Source of the DNA: Clostridium drakei
GTDB lineage: Bacteria > Bacillota > Clostridia > Clostridiales > Clostridiaceae
Length of the DNA stretch: 64,000 nucleotides
Assembly: GCF_000633595.2 (NCBI RefSeq)
Contig: NZ_JIBU02000003.1
Location: forward strand, 62,001 to 126,000
Reading direction: 5' to 3'
The position numbers and the translations under genes were made by a program. Positions 43,642 to 53,431 of the stretch are shown here, in pieces. The notes under the pieces are model-generated. The model worked only from the letters and a program-made list of their open reading frames with translations, had not been told where the DNA came from and did not search any database. Each line of letters starts with the position of its first letter. Position 1 is the first letter of the stretch.

Positions 43642-44898
43642 ATGAGTATTAAGGAAAAATATGAATTGGCAAAGAAGGAATATGAAAAATGGGGAATAGA
43701 TGTTGACAAAGCTTTAGAAGATCTTAAAAAAGTAAAAATATCAATACACTGTTGGCAAGGCGATGATATTTCAGGATTTGAAGTAAATCAAAAAGAATTG
43801 TCAGGAGGAATTGCAGCGACTGGAAATTATCCAGGTAAAGCAAGAAATGCAGAAGAACTTAGAAAAGATCTTGATAAGGCTCTTAGTCTTATTCCTGGAA
43901 AACATAAAGTCAATCTTCACGCAATATATGCTGAAACTGATGGAAAGTTTGTAGATAGGGATGAGATAAAACCTGAACATTTTAAGAACTGGGTTTCATG
44001 GGCCAAGAAAAATGGATTGGGACTTGATTTTAACCCTACAATATTTTCTCATGAAAAGGCAGACGATGGTCTTACACTTTCTCATCCCAACAAAGAAATT
44101 CGTGATTTTTGGATAAGGCACTGTATTGCTTCGAGAAAAATTGGAGAATACCTTGGAAAAGAACTTGGACAACCTTCTTTGACAAATCTATGGATACCAG
44201 ATGGATATAAAGATATTCCAAGTGACAGACTTGGGCCAAGACAGCGTCTTAAAGATTCTTTAGAACAAATATTTAAAGAAAAAATAGATAAAAAATACAA
44301 TCTTGATTCTGTAGAATCAAAGGTTTTTGGAATAGGAGCTGAATCTTATACAGTTGGTTCAAGTGAATTTTATATGAACTTTGCAGCTAAAAATGATGTG
44401 TTGTGCTTAATGGATACAGGACATTATCATCCTACAGAAGTAGTTTCAGATAAAATTTCCTCAATGCTTTTATTCTCAGATAAAGTTGCTCTTCATGTAA
44501 GTAGACCGGTTCGTTGGGACAGCGACCACGTTATAGTTTTGGATGATGAGCTTAAAGAACTTGCAAAGGAAGTAGTAAGAAATGATGCTCTTGATAGAGT
44601 AATAATAGGTCTTGATTTCTTTGATGCAAGCATAAATAGAATAGCTGCTTGGATTATTGGAACAAGAAATATGCTAAAAGCACTTTTAAATGCCATGCTT
44701 CTTCCAAATAGAAAATTAAAAGAACTTCAAGATGAAGGAAATTATACTGACAGACTTGCCTTAATGGAAGAATTCAAGACATATCCAATGGGTGATATAT
44801 GGGATTATTATTGTAAGGTAAATAATGTACCTGTTAAAGAAGCATGGATGGATGAAGTTAAAAATTATGAGAAAGAGGAATTGTCAAAGAGAAAGTAG
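43642..44898 (+). CDS. rhaA: L-rhamnose isomerase
   Basis: 418 residues, the family length. Signature segments include H-C-W-Q-G-D-D near the start, D-F-N-P-T-x-[11 protein letters not shown] and M-D-T-G-H-Y-H-P, which supply the metal-binding acids and histidines. It converts L-rhamnose to L-rhamnulose in the cytoplasm. It starts immediately after rhaB with GGAGG inside the end of that gene. Confidence 0.95.
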   Translation: MSIKEKYELAKKEYEKWGIDVDKALEDLKKVKISIHCWQGDDISGFEVNQKELSGGIAATGNYPGKARNAEELRKDLDKALSLIPGKHKVNLHAIYAETDGKFVDRDEIKPEHFKNWVSWAKKNGLGLDFNPTIFSHEKADDGLTLSHPNKEIRDFWIRHCIASRKIGEYLGKELGQPSLTNLWIPDGYKDIPSDRLGPRQRLKDSLEQIFKEKIDKKYNLDSVESKVFGIGAESYTVGSSEFYMNFAAKNDVLCLMDTGHYHPTEVVSDKISSMLLFSDKVALHVSRPVRWDSDHVIVLDDELKELAKEVVRNDALDRVIIGLDFFDASINRIAAWIIGTRNMLKALLNAMLLPNRKLKELQDEGNYTDRLALMEEFKTYPMGDIWDYYCKVNNVPVKEAWMDEVKNYEKEELSKRK

Positions 44899-44906
44899 GG
44901 ATAAGA

Positions 44907-45728
44907 ATGAAAGTTGAAGATGTAAAATTTGTAAAGGATTATATAAAGATAACTTATGATGCATGGCTTAAAGGATGGCATGAACGAAACGGAGGAAACT
45001 TGAGTTATAGAATAGGAGAAGATGAAATAAGAGATGTAAAGTATCAACTCAATGAAAACTCAGAGTTTATCCCAATAGGAGTATCTGTTCCTAATTTGGC
45101 CAATGAATATTTTCTTGTGACTGGAAGCGGAAAATATATGAGAAATGTAATACTTGATCCTGAAGCTAATATAGGTATAGCAAAGATAGATGATAAAGGT
45201 GAAAACTATAAGATAGTTTGGGGACTTTTAAATGGTGCAAAACCTACAAGTGAGTTTCCTTCTCATCTTATGAGCCATTCAGTAAAGAAAGAAGCTACAG
45301 GCGGAAAAAATAAAGTCATATATCATTCTCATACTACTAATTTGATTGCACTTACTTTTGTCTTGCCACTTGATAGCAAGGTGTTTACAAGGGAACTTTG
45401 GGAAATGGCAACAGAATGTCCTGTAGTATTTCCTTCAGGAGTTGGAGTGGTACCATGGATGGTTCCTGGTGGAGCAGCAATTGCAAGAGAAACCAGTAAG
45501 CTGATGGAAGAATTTGACGTAGTAATATGGGCTCATCATGGAACTTTTGTTGCAGGTGAGACCTTAGATCTTGCCTTCGGACTTATGGATACAGTGGAAA
45601 AATCAGCGGAAATTCTTGTAAAAGTATTGTCAATGGATGGAAAAAAACAGACTATAACTGCAGATGATTTTAGAGATCTTGCAAAAGGATTTGATGTAAC
45701 TTTACCTGAAAAATTTCTATATAAGTAG
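44907..45728 (+). CDS. rhaD: Rhamnulose-1-phosphate aldolase
   Basis: A 273-residue class II aldolase: N-G-G-N-L-S-Y-R, the zinc histidines in H-S-H-T and H-H-G-T, and a catalytic Glu in the early region. It splits L-rhamnulose-1-phosphate to dihydroxyacetone phosphate and L-lactaldehyde. It lies 8 bp after rhaA. Confidence 0.94.
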   Translation: MKVEDVKFVKDYIKITYDAWLKGWHERNGGNLSYRIGEDEIRDVKYQLNENSEFIPIGVSVPNLANEYFLVTGSGKYMRNVILDPEANIGIAKIDDKGENYKIVWGLLNGAKPTSEFPSHLMSHSVKKEATGGKNKVIYHSHTTNLIALTFVLPLDSKVFTRELWEMATECPVVFPSGVGVVPWMVPGGAAIARETSKLMEEFDVVIWAHHGTFVAGETLDLAFGLMDTVEKSAEILVKVLSMDGKKQTITADDFRDLAKGFDVTLPEKFLYK

Positions 45729-45735
45729 TTTTTAT

Positions 45736-45764
45736 ATTCTGCATCATATAGTTTGATGCAGAAT
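45736..45764 (+). terminator. Hairpin between rhaD and rhaM
   Basis: ATTCTGCATCA (45736-45746) pairs with TGATGCAGAAT (45754-45764). There is no T-run after it, so it may only reduce downstream expression or stabilise the rhaBAD message. Confidence 0.55.
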
Positions 45765-45806
45765 GCTATTGAATAATTATGAAATTAAAAAATTGGAGGG
45801 ATAAAA

Positions 45807-46121
45807 TTGGTTAGAAAAGGAATTGTAATGAAGGTATATGAAGGTTTTCATGAAGAATATCAGAGAAGACACAGTCAAATTTGGCCTGAAATGGTTAACA
45901 TGATACATGAATATGGTGCAAAGAACTATTCCATTTTTCTTGATAAAAAAACTAACACTTTATTTGGTTATATTGAAATAGAAGACGAGGAAAAATGGAA
46001 TAAAAGTTCAGAAACAGAAATATGCCAAAAATGGTGGGCTTATATGAAGGACATAATGAAAACGAATGCAGATAACAGTCCTGTATCGGTTGATTTAAAA
46101 GAAGTATTTCATATGGATTAA
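45807..46121 (+). CDS. rhaM: L-rhamnose mutarotase
   Basis: 104 residues, the RhaM length, with Y-Q-R-R-H-S-Q-I-W-P-E-M (the catalytic His in the family) and a W-W-A-Y-M near the C-terminus. It speeds the alpha/beta anomer exchange of L-rhamnose. TTG start with TTGGAGGGA upstream. It is followed at 17 bp by the transporter. Confidence 0.92.
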   Translation: MVRKGIVMKVYEGFHEEYQRRHSQIWPEMVNMIHEYGAKNYSIFLDKKTNTLFGYIEIEDEEKWNKSSETEICQKWWAYMKDIMKTNADNSPVSVDLKEVFHMD

Positions 46122-46138
46122 TAATTGGAGGGATTTAA

Positions 46139-47401
46139 GTGGCTAATGAAAAATCTAAATTTAAGGAAACAATAACTGTTTCTATGTCAAATTTTTTAGA
46201 TGCAGGTGCAATTGTAGCAGGTGCAAGTGGATTAACATTATGGATGAATTACTTACATTTAAATGATATGGCACTTGGGCTTTTAGGAGCAGTTAGTGCA
46301 AATGGATTTGGCGCAGCACTTGGAGCATTGATAGGGGGGCCTTTATCAGATAAATATGGACGGAAATTTATATATAGATATGATTTAATTGTATATATGA
46401 TTGGAGTTTTATTTATAACTTTATCGATGAATTTTCCTATGCTTTTGATTGGATATATTATTACAGGTATAGCAGTAGGCGCAGTAGTTCCTGCATCATG
46501 GAGTTATTTAGGAGAACAGGCTCCATCAGGAAAACGGTGTGCAAACATTGGATGGGGTCAATTTTCATGGGGATTTGCACCTATGACTATATTTATCTTA
46601 TCTATCTTTTTAAACAAACATGGACTTTTAGGAAACAGAATTATGTTTGGAATATTATTTGTAGTTGCACTTATTACATGGATTTTACAACAGCAGATTG
46701 AGGAATCAAAAATTTGGACAGAACAAAAAGAAAAGGAGAAGTCCACAGATTTCGTAAAAGCTCCTACTAGTGAAATATTTACAATAAAGGCAAATAGGCA
46801 AGCATTTATTCTTGCTGCAGGTACTTATACTTTATGGAATTTGGTTGCTGGATTACAGGGATACTTCCTACCATTCATTTTTAGCAAAATAGGCAACTTA
46901 AATAATTTGCAATCAAATGCATTAAATATACTTATATGGTTTTTAACAATTTTATTTACTTATTTGGTATTTATAAGAAAAGGCGATGAATGGAATCGTA
47001 AAGTGGTGTTTTCAGTTGCATGTGTTATGGAAGTTTTAGCATGGGCTGTTCTTGTATTTGCACCTATGGGTTGGGTTTCACTAATAATTTTTGATATTTT
47101 ATGGGGAATTTCAGCAGGATTTAGTGCACAATGTTTCTTTGCATTATGGAGTGTTGAGTTGTTTAAGACTCAATATAGAGGAAAAGCGCAAGGAATTATA
47201 TTTTTCTTAGTACGTGCTGGAGTTGGTATAGTTTCATTAGTTTTTCCAACTATGTTGACTGCATTCGGATTTCAAAAAACTGGATTGTTTCTGATTTCCG
47301 TTTTAGCTATCCAATTAATAATTGGACTAGTTTATACTCCTGAAACTAGAGGAATGAGCGTTGAAGAAATAGAAAGACAAAGATATGCAAGCAGTTATTA
47401 A
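46139..47401 (+). CDS. MFS sugar transporter, probably for L-rhamnose
   Basis: A 420-residue MFS protein of the sugar-porter-like group: G-G-P-L-S-D-K-Y-G-R-K after helix 2 and P-E-T-R-G near the C-terminus, about twelve helices. The GTG start follows GGAGGG. It is not RhaT-like (drug/metabolite type), but its place at the end of the rha operon strongly suggests rhamnose import. Confidence 0.85.
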   Translation: MANEKSKFKETITVSMSNFLDAGAIVAGASGLTLWMNYLHLNDMALGLLGAVSANGFGAALGALIGGPLSDKYGRKFIYRYDLIVYMIGVLFITLSMNFPMLLIGYIITGIAVGAVVPASWSYLGEQAPSGKRCANIGWGQFSWGFAPMTIFILSIFLNKHGLLGNRIMFGILFVVALITWILQQQIEESKIWTEQKEKEKSTDFVKAPTSEIFTIKANRQAFILAAGTYTLWNLVAGLQGYFLPFIFSKIGNLNNLQSNALNILIWFLTILFTYLVFIRKGDEWNRKVVFSVACVMEVLAWAVLVFAPMGWVSLIIFDILWGISAGFSAQCFFALWSVELFKTQYRGKAQGIIFFLVRAGVGIVSLVFPTMLTAFGFQKTGLFLISVLAIQLIIGLVYTPETRGMSVEEIERQRYASSY

Positions 47402-47754
47402 TAAGCTTTTAATAATTTATATTTTGAGTAACTAAGTAGAAAGCTCTAGTACATTATGTTAATTTTATTAAGATAATAAGATTAATATAATATGCTAGAG
47501 TTTAATTAAAGGGTTAACTTTTATTATAGTTTTAGATACGATAGTATAGAACTATAATCAAAATTATGTGATTATTCAATTATTTTTTTAAAATTTTAAA
47601 GGTGGTAGTTTATATGATTTTTTATTATTTAGAGTTTTAAAATTCAAAAAAGTTCAAGAGGACCTATGACATAAATTTAAATTTTAGTGATAGAAAAGAT
47701 AGCTTTAATAAAGTTAAGCTAAAGACTAATAATTTATATTAATGGGGTGATATT
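47402..47754. other. Intergenic region after the rhamnose operon
   Basis: No gene seen. It contains the operon terminator (47444-47500) and the leader of the AraC regulator. A short ATG frame near 47614 has only nine codons. Confidence 0.5.
47444..47500 (+). terminator. Terminator of the rhamnose operon
   Basis: CTCTAG (47444-47449) and CTAGAG (47495-47500) close a long AT-rich, mostly paired stem (about 20 further pairs), followed by TTTAATT. Confidence 0.6.
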
Positions 47755-48750
47755 TTGAATGTTAGGGATCTTGATAAAAGTCTTAGAGAATTGAGTCCCA
47801 GCGAAATAAAACTTAAAAAATTATTAAAAAATAAGAAGGATAAGGTAAAAATTGAAAAGTGCTTTTCAAATGAAATATTAAAAGATTATTGGGTTATTAA
47901 TAACTCTAAACTTATGAAAAATTCAGAAGATATATCGATACATAAACATGATAGGTTTATTGAATTTAAGAAACACAGTCATGATTATCTTGAAATGATG
48001 TTTGTTTATTCAGGAAGTATAAAGCAAACTATCGAAAATACGGATGTAGAAATAAAAAAAGGCGAAATACTTCTTATGGATATGAATGTGGAACATAGTA
48101 TAAAAGAAGCACAAGAAAATGATATAGCAATAAATGTTTTGATAAAAAAAGAATTCTTTAATTGGATATTTATGAATCAAATAGCAGATAACGATTTAAT
48201 ATCAAATTTTATTGTAAAAGCATTGTATAATAAAAACAAGTTTAGACAATTCCTGTATTTTAAAACTTCTAAAAATAGAAGAGTGTGGGATTTCATGATA
48301 AATATATTGATTGAGTATTATGAAAATAAAAATGGTATGGAGACAGCTATAAGATCTTATATAGTACTAATTTTTAATGAACTTTTAAGATGTTATAATG
48401 AATATTTACCATCAAGTGTTATTAACAAAGTGGAGTCTAATATATGTGTAGAAATAGTTAAGTATATAGACAAAAATTATAATGATTTAAATCTTAAAGA
48501 TTTAGCTAATTATTTTAGTTATAGTACGGATTACATGGGAAAATTAATTAAAAAAGTTACTGGCAGTACTTTAACAGAATTACAGAAAAAAATAAAATTG
48601 GATAAAGTAAAATATTTATTAAAAAATTCTAATTTTCCAATAGAAGAAATAATTAGGGAAGTGGGATATTCCAACTTAAGCTATTTTTATAAACAATTTA
48701 AAGAAGATGTTGGTATGACCCCTGATAAATATAGAAAAAATTTATTATAA
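47755..48750 (+). CDS. AraC-family regulator, probably of rhamnose genes
   Basis: 331 residues. An N-terminal cupin-like sensor (H-S-H-D-Y-L-E-M-M-F-V-Y-S-G, then H-S-I) and a C-terminal double HTH (L-K-D-L-A-N-Y-F-S-Y-S-T-D-Y-M-G-K-L-I-K, then I-I-R-E-V-G-Y-S-N-L-S-Y-F-Y-K-Q-F-K). TTG start after GGGGTGAT. RhaS/RhaR are of this type; regulation of the upstream rha operon is inferred from position. Confidence 0.85.
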   Translation: MNVRDLDKSLRELSPSEIKLKKLLKNKKDKVKIEKCFSNEILKDYWVINNSKLMKNSEDISIHKHDRFIEFKKHSHDYLEMMFVYSGSIKQTIENTDVEIKKGEILLMDMNVEHSIKEAQENDIAINVLIKKEFFNWIFMNQIADNDLISNFIVKALYNKNKFRQFLYFKTSKNRRVWDFMINILIEYYENKNGMETAIRSYIVLIFNELLRCYNEYLPSSVINKVESNICVEIVKYIDKNYNDLNLKDLANYFSYSTDYMGKLIKKVTGSTLTELQKKIKLDKVKYLLKNSNFPIEEIIREVGYSNLSYFYKQFKEDVGMTPDKYRKNLL

Positions 48751-48760
48751 TTCAACTTTT

Positions 48761-48813
48761 ATAGTTGACACGATCAACTATTGGAAGTAAAATATAGTTG
48801 ATCAAGTCAACTA
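48761..48813 (+). promoter_or_regulatory. Promoter with two MarR-type operators
   Basis: TTGACA (48765-48770), 17 bp, TAAAAT (48788-48793). Palindrome ATAGTTGA-N5-TCAACTAT (48761-48781) covers the -35 and ATAGTTGA-TCAA-GTCAACTA (48794-48813) follows the -10. The repressor at 48827 probably binds both. Confidence 0.82.
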
Positions 48814-48826
48814 AGGAGGTGATAGT

Positions 48827-49285
48827 GTGAATTTATTATCCTTTGCAAGGTGTGTTGGTATATTTAATAGGCAAACACAGGCATATATTACAGCAGCGGT
48901 TAGCAGCATGAATATCAGTTTTTCGGAGTACATTCTTTTAATGAATCTGTATAATAATGAGGGAATTAATCAAGAGGATGTATCTTCTATGATGTTTATT
49001 GATAAAGCAGCAATAGCAAGATCAATCAAATCTCTGGAAGAAAAAGGTTTTATTTTACGAGAAGTGACAATAGAAGATAGAAGATCAAAAAAACTTTTTT
49101 TAACAGATATGGCAAAGAAAAATGAAGAGTATTTTTATTCAATATTGAAAAGATGGGAGGAGTATACTACAGAAGGAATGGACATAGAAATGAAAGATGA
49201 AATTTTTAATGGACTTCATACTATGGCAGAAAAATCTATAAGTGCAAATTTGTCTGAAGTATCCAAATATGAAAGAAGGGAATAA
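48827..49285 (+). CDS. MarR-family regulator
   Basis: 152 residues with a winged HTH (I-N-Q-E-D-V-S-S-M-M-F-I-D-K-A-A-I-A-R-S-I-K-S-L and wing E-D-R-R-S-K-K-L). GTG start following an almost perfect anti-SD match (AAGGAGGTGAT). The next gene starts 2 bp after its stop, so it is co-transcribed with the esterase and autoregulated through the operators at 48761-48813. Confidence 0.92.
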   Translation: MNLLSFARCVGIFNRQTQAYITAAVSSMNISFSEYILLMNLYNNEGINQEDVSSMMFIDKAAIARSIKSLEEKGFILREVTIEDRRSKKLFLTDMAKKNEEYFYSILKRWEEYTTEGMDIEMKDEIFNGLHTMAEKSISANLSEVSKYERRE

Positions 49286-49287
49286 AA

Positions 49288-50220
49288 ATGCCACTAAATC
49301 CAATATTCAACGATTTATTAAAAACAGACTTTCACAGTATGTATTCTATGAGCATTGATGAATTTAGAGATTATTATCTGAAAAGTTGGGATGATTTTAA
49401 AGGAGATGTAATTGAGGTTGGATCTGTAATTAATCATACTGTTCAGACTTCCAAAAGAGACACTCCAATTCGCATTTATAATCCTGAAACTGAAGATGAC
49501 CATCCTGCATTTATCTGGATACATGGTGGTGGATTTATTTTTGGAAGTATTGAAGTTTACGATTCGATTTGTCGAAAAATAACAAATAATGTGAAATGCA
49601 CAGTGATTTCAATTGATTATGGTCTTTCTCCAGAACACAAATTTCCAGAACCTGTGGAAGAGTGCTACCAGGTTGTTAGATGGGTATATGAAAATGCAAA
49701 AGAATTGAATATATTACCTAATAAAATTGCGGTAGGTGGTGACAGCGTAGGAGGAACTATTGCTGCAGTAATTACCCAGTTATCAAGAGATAGGAATGAA
49801 TTTCCGATTGTCTATCAAATAGAGATTAATACAATGTTTGATCTACTTGGGAAGACGAAGCCTTTGTCCAGGAAAGAAAATGCAAAGGGATATAGATTGG
49901 AAACAGAGGAAATTGAAAAATACTATGTTCCCAATTATTTAAATGACTTAAGTGAGGCTGAGAATCCTATGGCTTCACCGATATTTACAGCAACATTCAA
50001 AAATCTTCCTAATGCATGTATTATTACTTCGGAATATGACCCTTTACGAGATGAGGGTGAGCATTATGCAAAGTGTTTATCGGAGGCTGGTGTTGACGTG
50101 TGTCTTAAAAGATATGATGGAATTATTCACGGCTTTTTTAATATGCAAAGAACTCTACCAGAAGCACGTGATGCACTTAATTTGGTATGTACCAAATTAA
50201 GAGAAGCCTTTAATTTGTAA
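49288..50220 (+). CDS. HSL-family esterase (alpha/beta hydrolase)
   Basis: 310 residues. Oxyanion motif H-G-G-G-F-I-F-G (about 73-80), nucleophile in G-G-D-S-V-G-G (about 150), acid in E-Y-D-P-L-R-D-E-G and His in I-H-G-F-F. It hydrolyses short-chain esters. Its tight coupling to the MarR regulator suggests induction by its substrate or a related aromatic compound. Confidence 0.9.
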   Translation: MPLNPIFNDLLKTDFHSMYSMSIDEFRDYYLKSWDDFKGDVIEVGSVINHTVQTSKRDTPIRIYNPETEDDHPAFIWIHGGGFIFGSIEVYDSICRKITNNVKCTVISIDYGLSPEHKFPEPVEECYQVVRWVYENAKELNILPNKIAVGGDSVGGTIAAVITQLSRDRNEFPIVYQIEINTMFDLLGKTKPLSRKENAKGYRLETEEIEKYYVPNYLNDLSEAENPMASPIFTATFKNLPNACIITSEYDPLRDEGEHYAKCLSEAGVDVCLKRYDGIIHGFFNMQRTLPEARDALNLVCTKLREAFNL

Positions 50221-50320
50221 TTTTGTTTCAGGGGTAAGTCTTTGTTACGGTATAGGAAAAAATAGTGATACAATTATGACAATTTTTAGATAAATAAATA
50301 AAAATCAGGAGGTATATATA

Positions 50321-51304
50321 GTGGATATTATTAAAAAAAAGAATATAAAAAAGATTGATCTTCATGTGCATTATATACCTGAAGCATATAGAGAAGCACT
50401 GTTGAATTGCGGTGAAAAAAATCCGGATGGATTTCCAACTCCTGCATGGACTCCCAAAGAACATTTGGAGACTATGGATCGTCTTGGCATTACTACATCT
50501 ATGCTTTCTTTGTCATCTCCTCACATTAACTTTGGAGATAAAAATTCTACGAAAGTCTTGGCCAGGAAAGTTAATGAATATGGGGCAGAACTTGTAACAA
50601 AATACCCAGGACGTTTTGGATTATTTGCTAGTTTGCCACTGCCTGATATTGAAAATAGTATAGAGGAAATTCAATATGCTATAGATATTTTACATGTTGA
50701 TGGATTTGCATTACCAACTAACACACGGGGTGTATATCTTGGAAATAAATGTTTAGATCCAATATTTGAAGAACTAAACAGATATAAATCCGTTGTTCTA
50801 ATTCATCCCAATAAGCCAAGTAGCATCCCAAGCAATGTTGTTGAAGGGTTGCCTGTTCCAATGATGGAATTTTTCTTCGATACAACTCGTACTGTCACTA
50901 ATATGATACTGAAAGGTATAATGAAGCGTTTTGCTGATATTAAATTTATCATACCACATGCCGGAGCATTTATGACTATACTTGCTGACAGAATTGCGCC
51001 TGCTCTTCAAATAATGCCTTCAGTATTTGGTGAGGAAATTGAAAATAACAGTATAGATGTCTACTCAGCACTGAAAGGATTGTACTATGACCTAGCTGGC
51101 GCTTGTCTACCTAGGCAGTTGCCTGATTTAATGCAAATAGTTGATACTGATCATTTTCTATATGGTAGTGATTATCCATACACGTCCCTACCTGCATGTA
51201 CTATATTAAAAGATGCCTTGGATAAAACAGAAATACTTACTGAAGAGCAGCATCAATGTATTGACTTTGGAAACGCCTTGCGATTATTTCCAAGGTTACT
51301 ATAG
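50321..51304 (+). CDS. Amidohydrolase-2 family (ACMSD-like) hydrolase or decarboxylase
   Basis: 327 residues with a TIM-barrel metal site: D-L-H-V-H near the N-terminus, H-P-N-K, I-P-H-A-G-A and Y-G-S-D-Y-P. These match the aminocarboxymuconate-semialdehyde decarboxylase/gamma-resorcylate decarboxylase group, which decarboxylates or hydrolyses aromatic or ring-cleavage acids. GTG start after AGGAGG. It lies 100 bp after the esterase and may be in its operon. Confidence 0.85.
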   Translation: MDIIKKKNIKKIDLHVHYIPEAYREALLNCGEKNPDGFPTPAWTPKEHLETMDRLGITTSMLSLSSPHINFGDKNSTKVLARKVNEYGAELVTKYPGRFGLFASLPLPDIENSIEEIQYAIDILHVDGFALPTNTRGVYLGNKCLDPIFEELNRYKSVVLIHPNKPSSIPSNVVEGLPVPMMEFFFDTTRTVTNMILKGIMKRFADIKFIIPHAGAFMTILADRIAPALQIMPSVFGEEIENNSIDVYSALKGLYYDLAGACLPRQLPDLMQIVDTDHFLYGSDYPYTSLPACTILKDALDKTEILTEEQHQCIDFGNALRLFPRLL

Positions 51305-51437
51305 GATTAATGCATATAAATATTCCAACTATTTACTAATATTTTATTTATGTGGTATATGCAACACTCTTGCTAAAAGTTATTTTTGTTTAGAAGTTTA
51401 GTGATACTTTTATATTATAGTAATAAGGAGAGGTATT

Positions 51438-52838
51438 ATGTCAAAGAAAAAAATTTGGGAAAACATTGATAGAAATAGCCAAATGCTGACGAAAATGGCG
51501 CGAGATATCTGGGAAAATCCAGAAGTCTCACTTGAGGAAGTATATGCTTCAAATTTACAGGCAAAAGTCCTAGAAGATGCTGGATTAAAGGTAACGCTTG
51601 GACTTAATGGATTACCAACAGCGCTAATAGCTGAATATGGAAACGGAAAACCAGTCATTGGCGTTTTGGGAGAATACGATGCGCTTGAAAGTTTGTCGCA
51701 GGATTCCATTCCGGAAAGAAAGGTACGTGAAGAAGGCGGTCATGGACATGGCTGTGGTCATAACCTGCTTGGTACGGCTGGCGTGGGTGCTGTCATAGCA
51801 ATCAAGGAAGCAATTGAACGCGGAGAAATCCACGGTACTATTCGTTATTATGGATGCCCAGCAGAAGAAGAGCTCATAGGAAAACTATTTATGTTGCGTG
51901 ATGGATATTTTGACAATTGTGATGCACTGCTGTATTGGCATCCATCATCAAACAACACCCCTTGGCGTGTGCCATGTTTAGCATCTACCTCCATAGTGTT
52001 TAGCTTCAAGGGACTCACTGCCCATGCACCGCAGGCGCATTTAGGTCGCAGCGCTCTTGATGCAGTTGAATTGATGAATGTTGGTGCAAATTATCTGCGT
52101 GAGCATCTTCCTCGCGAGGTTATGTTACATTACTCAATACTTGGCAATGGGATTGCTCCAAACACCGTACCTGACAGATGTCAATCTTGGTATATGATGA
52201 GGGCCCCAAAACGGTCATATCTGGATGAGGCATTTCCACGTCTTGTTGATGTGGCAAAAGGCGCGGCTATGATGACTGGAACTACATTGGAAAATGTTGA
52301 GGTCCTTGGCGGAGGTAATGATATGGTCATGAATCAAACGCTGGCAGATCTATTTGTAAAAAATATGAATGAACTCAATGGGCCATCCTTTACTGATGAG
52401 GATTACGCTTTTGCTAAAAAAATTACCGATCAATTTATACCGGAATATAAAACTATGGGGGCACAGGCATTCCAGATTCCACCTGAATATTATGATAAGG
52501 ATCTACTGGATAAGATTGTACCAGTATCGGATGCTAAAGTATTACCTATCTCTGGAGATGCGGATCCGAGCTGGGTATATCCGTTTGGAGCATTTTACTG
52601 TGCTACATGGCCCATTGGTGTATTTACTCACACATGGCAAGCTACTGCATGCACAGGCTCTGGCATAGGTATGCACGGTATGCTGTTTGCTTCGAAAACA
52701 TTAGCAGGTGCATGTTATGAGCTCATGACTGATGATGATTTAATGCAAATGGTCAAAAAAGAATTTAAGGATCTGGATCTTCATTATAAGGCTAATATTA
52801 GAGCCGATTCTGTGCCGCATAAAGTAAAATTGAGATGA
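51438..52838 (+). CDS. M20-family amidohydrolase (AbgB-like)
   Basis: A 466-residue metallo-aminoacylase: L-G-E-Y-D-A-L, G-H-G-C-G-H-N-L-L-G and G-C-P-A-E-E-E supply the dinuclear metal site; the dimerisation domain is inserted after about 180. It is closest in layout to AbgB (p-aminobenzoyl-glutamate hydrolase) and related amidases that release aromatic or amino acids. AAGGAGAGG lies before the ATG. Base composition is slightly GC-richer than its neighbours. Confidence 0.88.
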   Translation: MSKKKIWENIDRNSQMLTKMARDIWENPEVSLEEVYASNLQAKVLEDAGLKVTLGLNGLPTALIAEYGNGKPVIGVLGEYDALESLSQDSIPERKVREEGGHGHGCGHNLLGTAGVGAVIAIKEAIERGEIHGTIRYYGCPAEEELIGKLFMLRDGYFDNCDALLYWHPSSNNTPWRVPCLASTSIVFSFKGLTAHAPQAHLGRSALDAVELMNVGANYLREHLPREVMLHYSILGNGIAPNTVPDRCQSWYMMRAPKRSYLDEAFPRLVDVAKGAAMMTGTTLENVEVLGGGNDMVMNQTLADLFVKNMNELNGPSFTDEDYAFAKKITDQFIPEYKTMGAQAFQIPPEYYDKDLLDKIVPVSDAKVLPISGDADPSWVYPFGAFYCATWPIGVFTHTWQATACTGSGIGMHGMLFASKTLAGACYELMTDDDLMQMVKKEFKDLDLHYKANIRADSVPHKVKLR

Positions 52839-52872
52839 TTAATGATATCTGAAGGATAATTGTTCAGGTGTC

Positions 52873-52910
52873 AACTGAAGAAGTCCAACATCAATCGAAC
52901 TTCTTCAGTT
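52873..52910 (+). terminator. Hairpin after the M20 gene
   Basis: AACTGAAGAAGT (52873-52884) and ACTTCTTCAGTT (52899-52910) pair perfectly around a 14-nt loop; the T-tract is weak. Confidence 0.7.
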
Positions 52911-52930
52911 AAATATTTGCCAACTTTTAC

Positions 52931-52959
52931 TTGACACAATCTATATATTATAATAGTAT
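52931..52959 (+). promoter_or_regulatory. Promoter of the ArsR gene
   Basis: TTGACA (52931-52936), 17 bp, TAGTAT (52954-52959). The region after the -10 (TATAATTATAAACTTATAATTA) is roughly palindromic, a possible ArsR operator. Confidence 0.55.
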
Positions 52960-52990
52960 AATTATAAACTTATAATTAAGAGGTATATTA

Positions 52991-53341
52991 ATGAAAGATC
53001 ATTTAAAAAATACTGCCGAAGTTCTCAAATCTCTTGGTGAGGAGAAAAGACTAAAAATAATAAAAATGCTTGCTTCCAATGCTAATGAAATTTTTTGTGT
53101 TTCTGATGTAGCCCAACAACTGGGAATTTCTCAACCTGCCGCGTCTCAACATATAAAGGTTTTAAAGAATATTGGAATTCTTGAGGAGAATCGTAAAGGT
53201 TTTAGAGTATTCTATACAATTAATTTGGGTGTGTTAATTGAATACAAGAAGGATATAGATGACCTGTTTAAGAAAGCTTTTGAGAAATGTCAATATGATT
53301 TTTCTTGTGATAAATGCCCATATAATAACAAATGTAAGTAA
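52991..53341 (+). CDS. ArsR-family regulator with a C-terminal Cys cluster
   Basis: 116 residues. Winged HTH (V-S-D-V-A-Q-Q-L-G-I-S-Q-P-A-A-S-Q-H-I-K-V-L) and a C-terminal tail with C-x6-C-x2-C-x5-C that could bind a metal or Fe-S cluster, or sense redox. Its start has AAGAGG. The next two genes, a metallo-hydrolase and a CGGC-domain protein, are likely its targets. Confidence 0.9.
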   Translation: MKDHLKNTAEVLKSLGEEKRLKIIKMLASNANEIFCVSDVAQQLGISQPAASQHIKVLKNIGILEENRKGFRVFYTINLGVLIEYKKDIDDLFKKAFEKCQYDFSCDKCPYNNKCK

Positions 53342-53431
53342 TTACAATATACTGTCTTGACTATAAGTGTATGCTTATTGACTTATTTGAAAATATAGTA
53401 AAAATAAAGAAGAGAGGAAGTGAAGATACTT

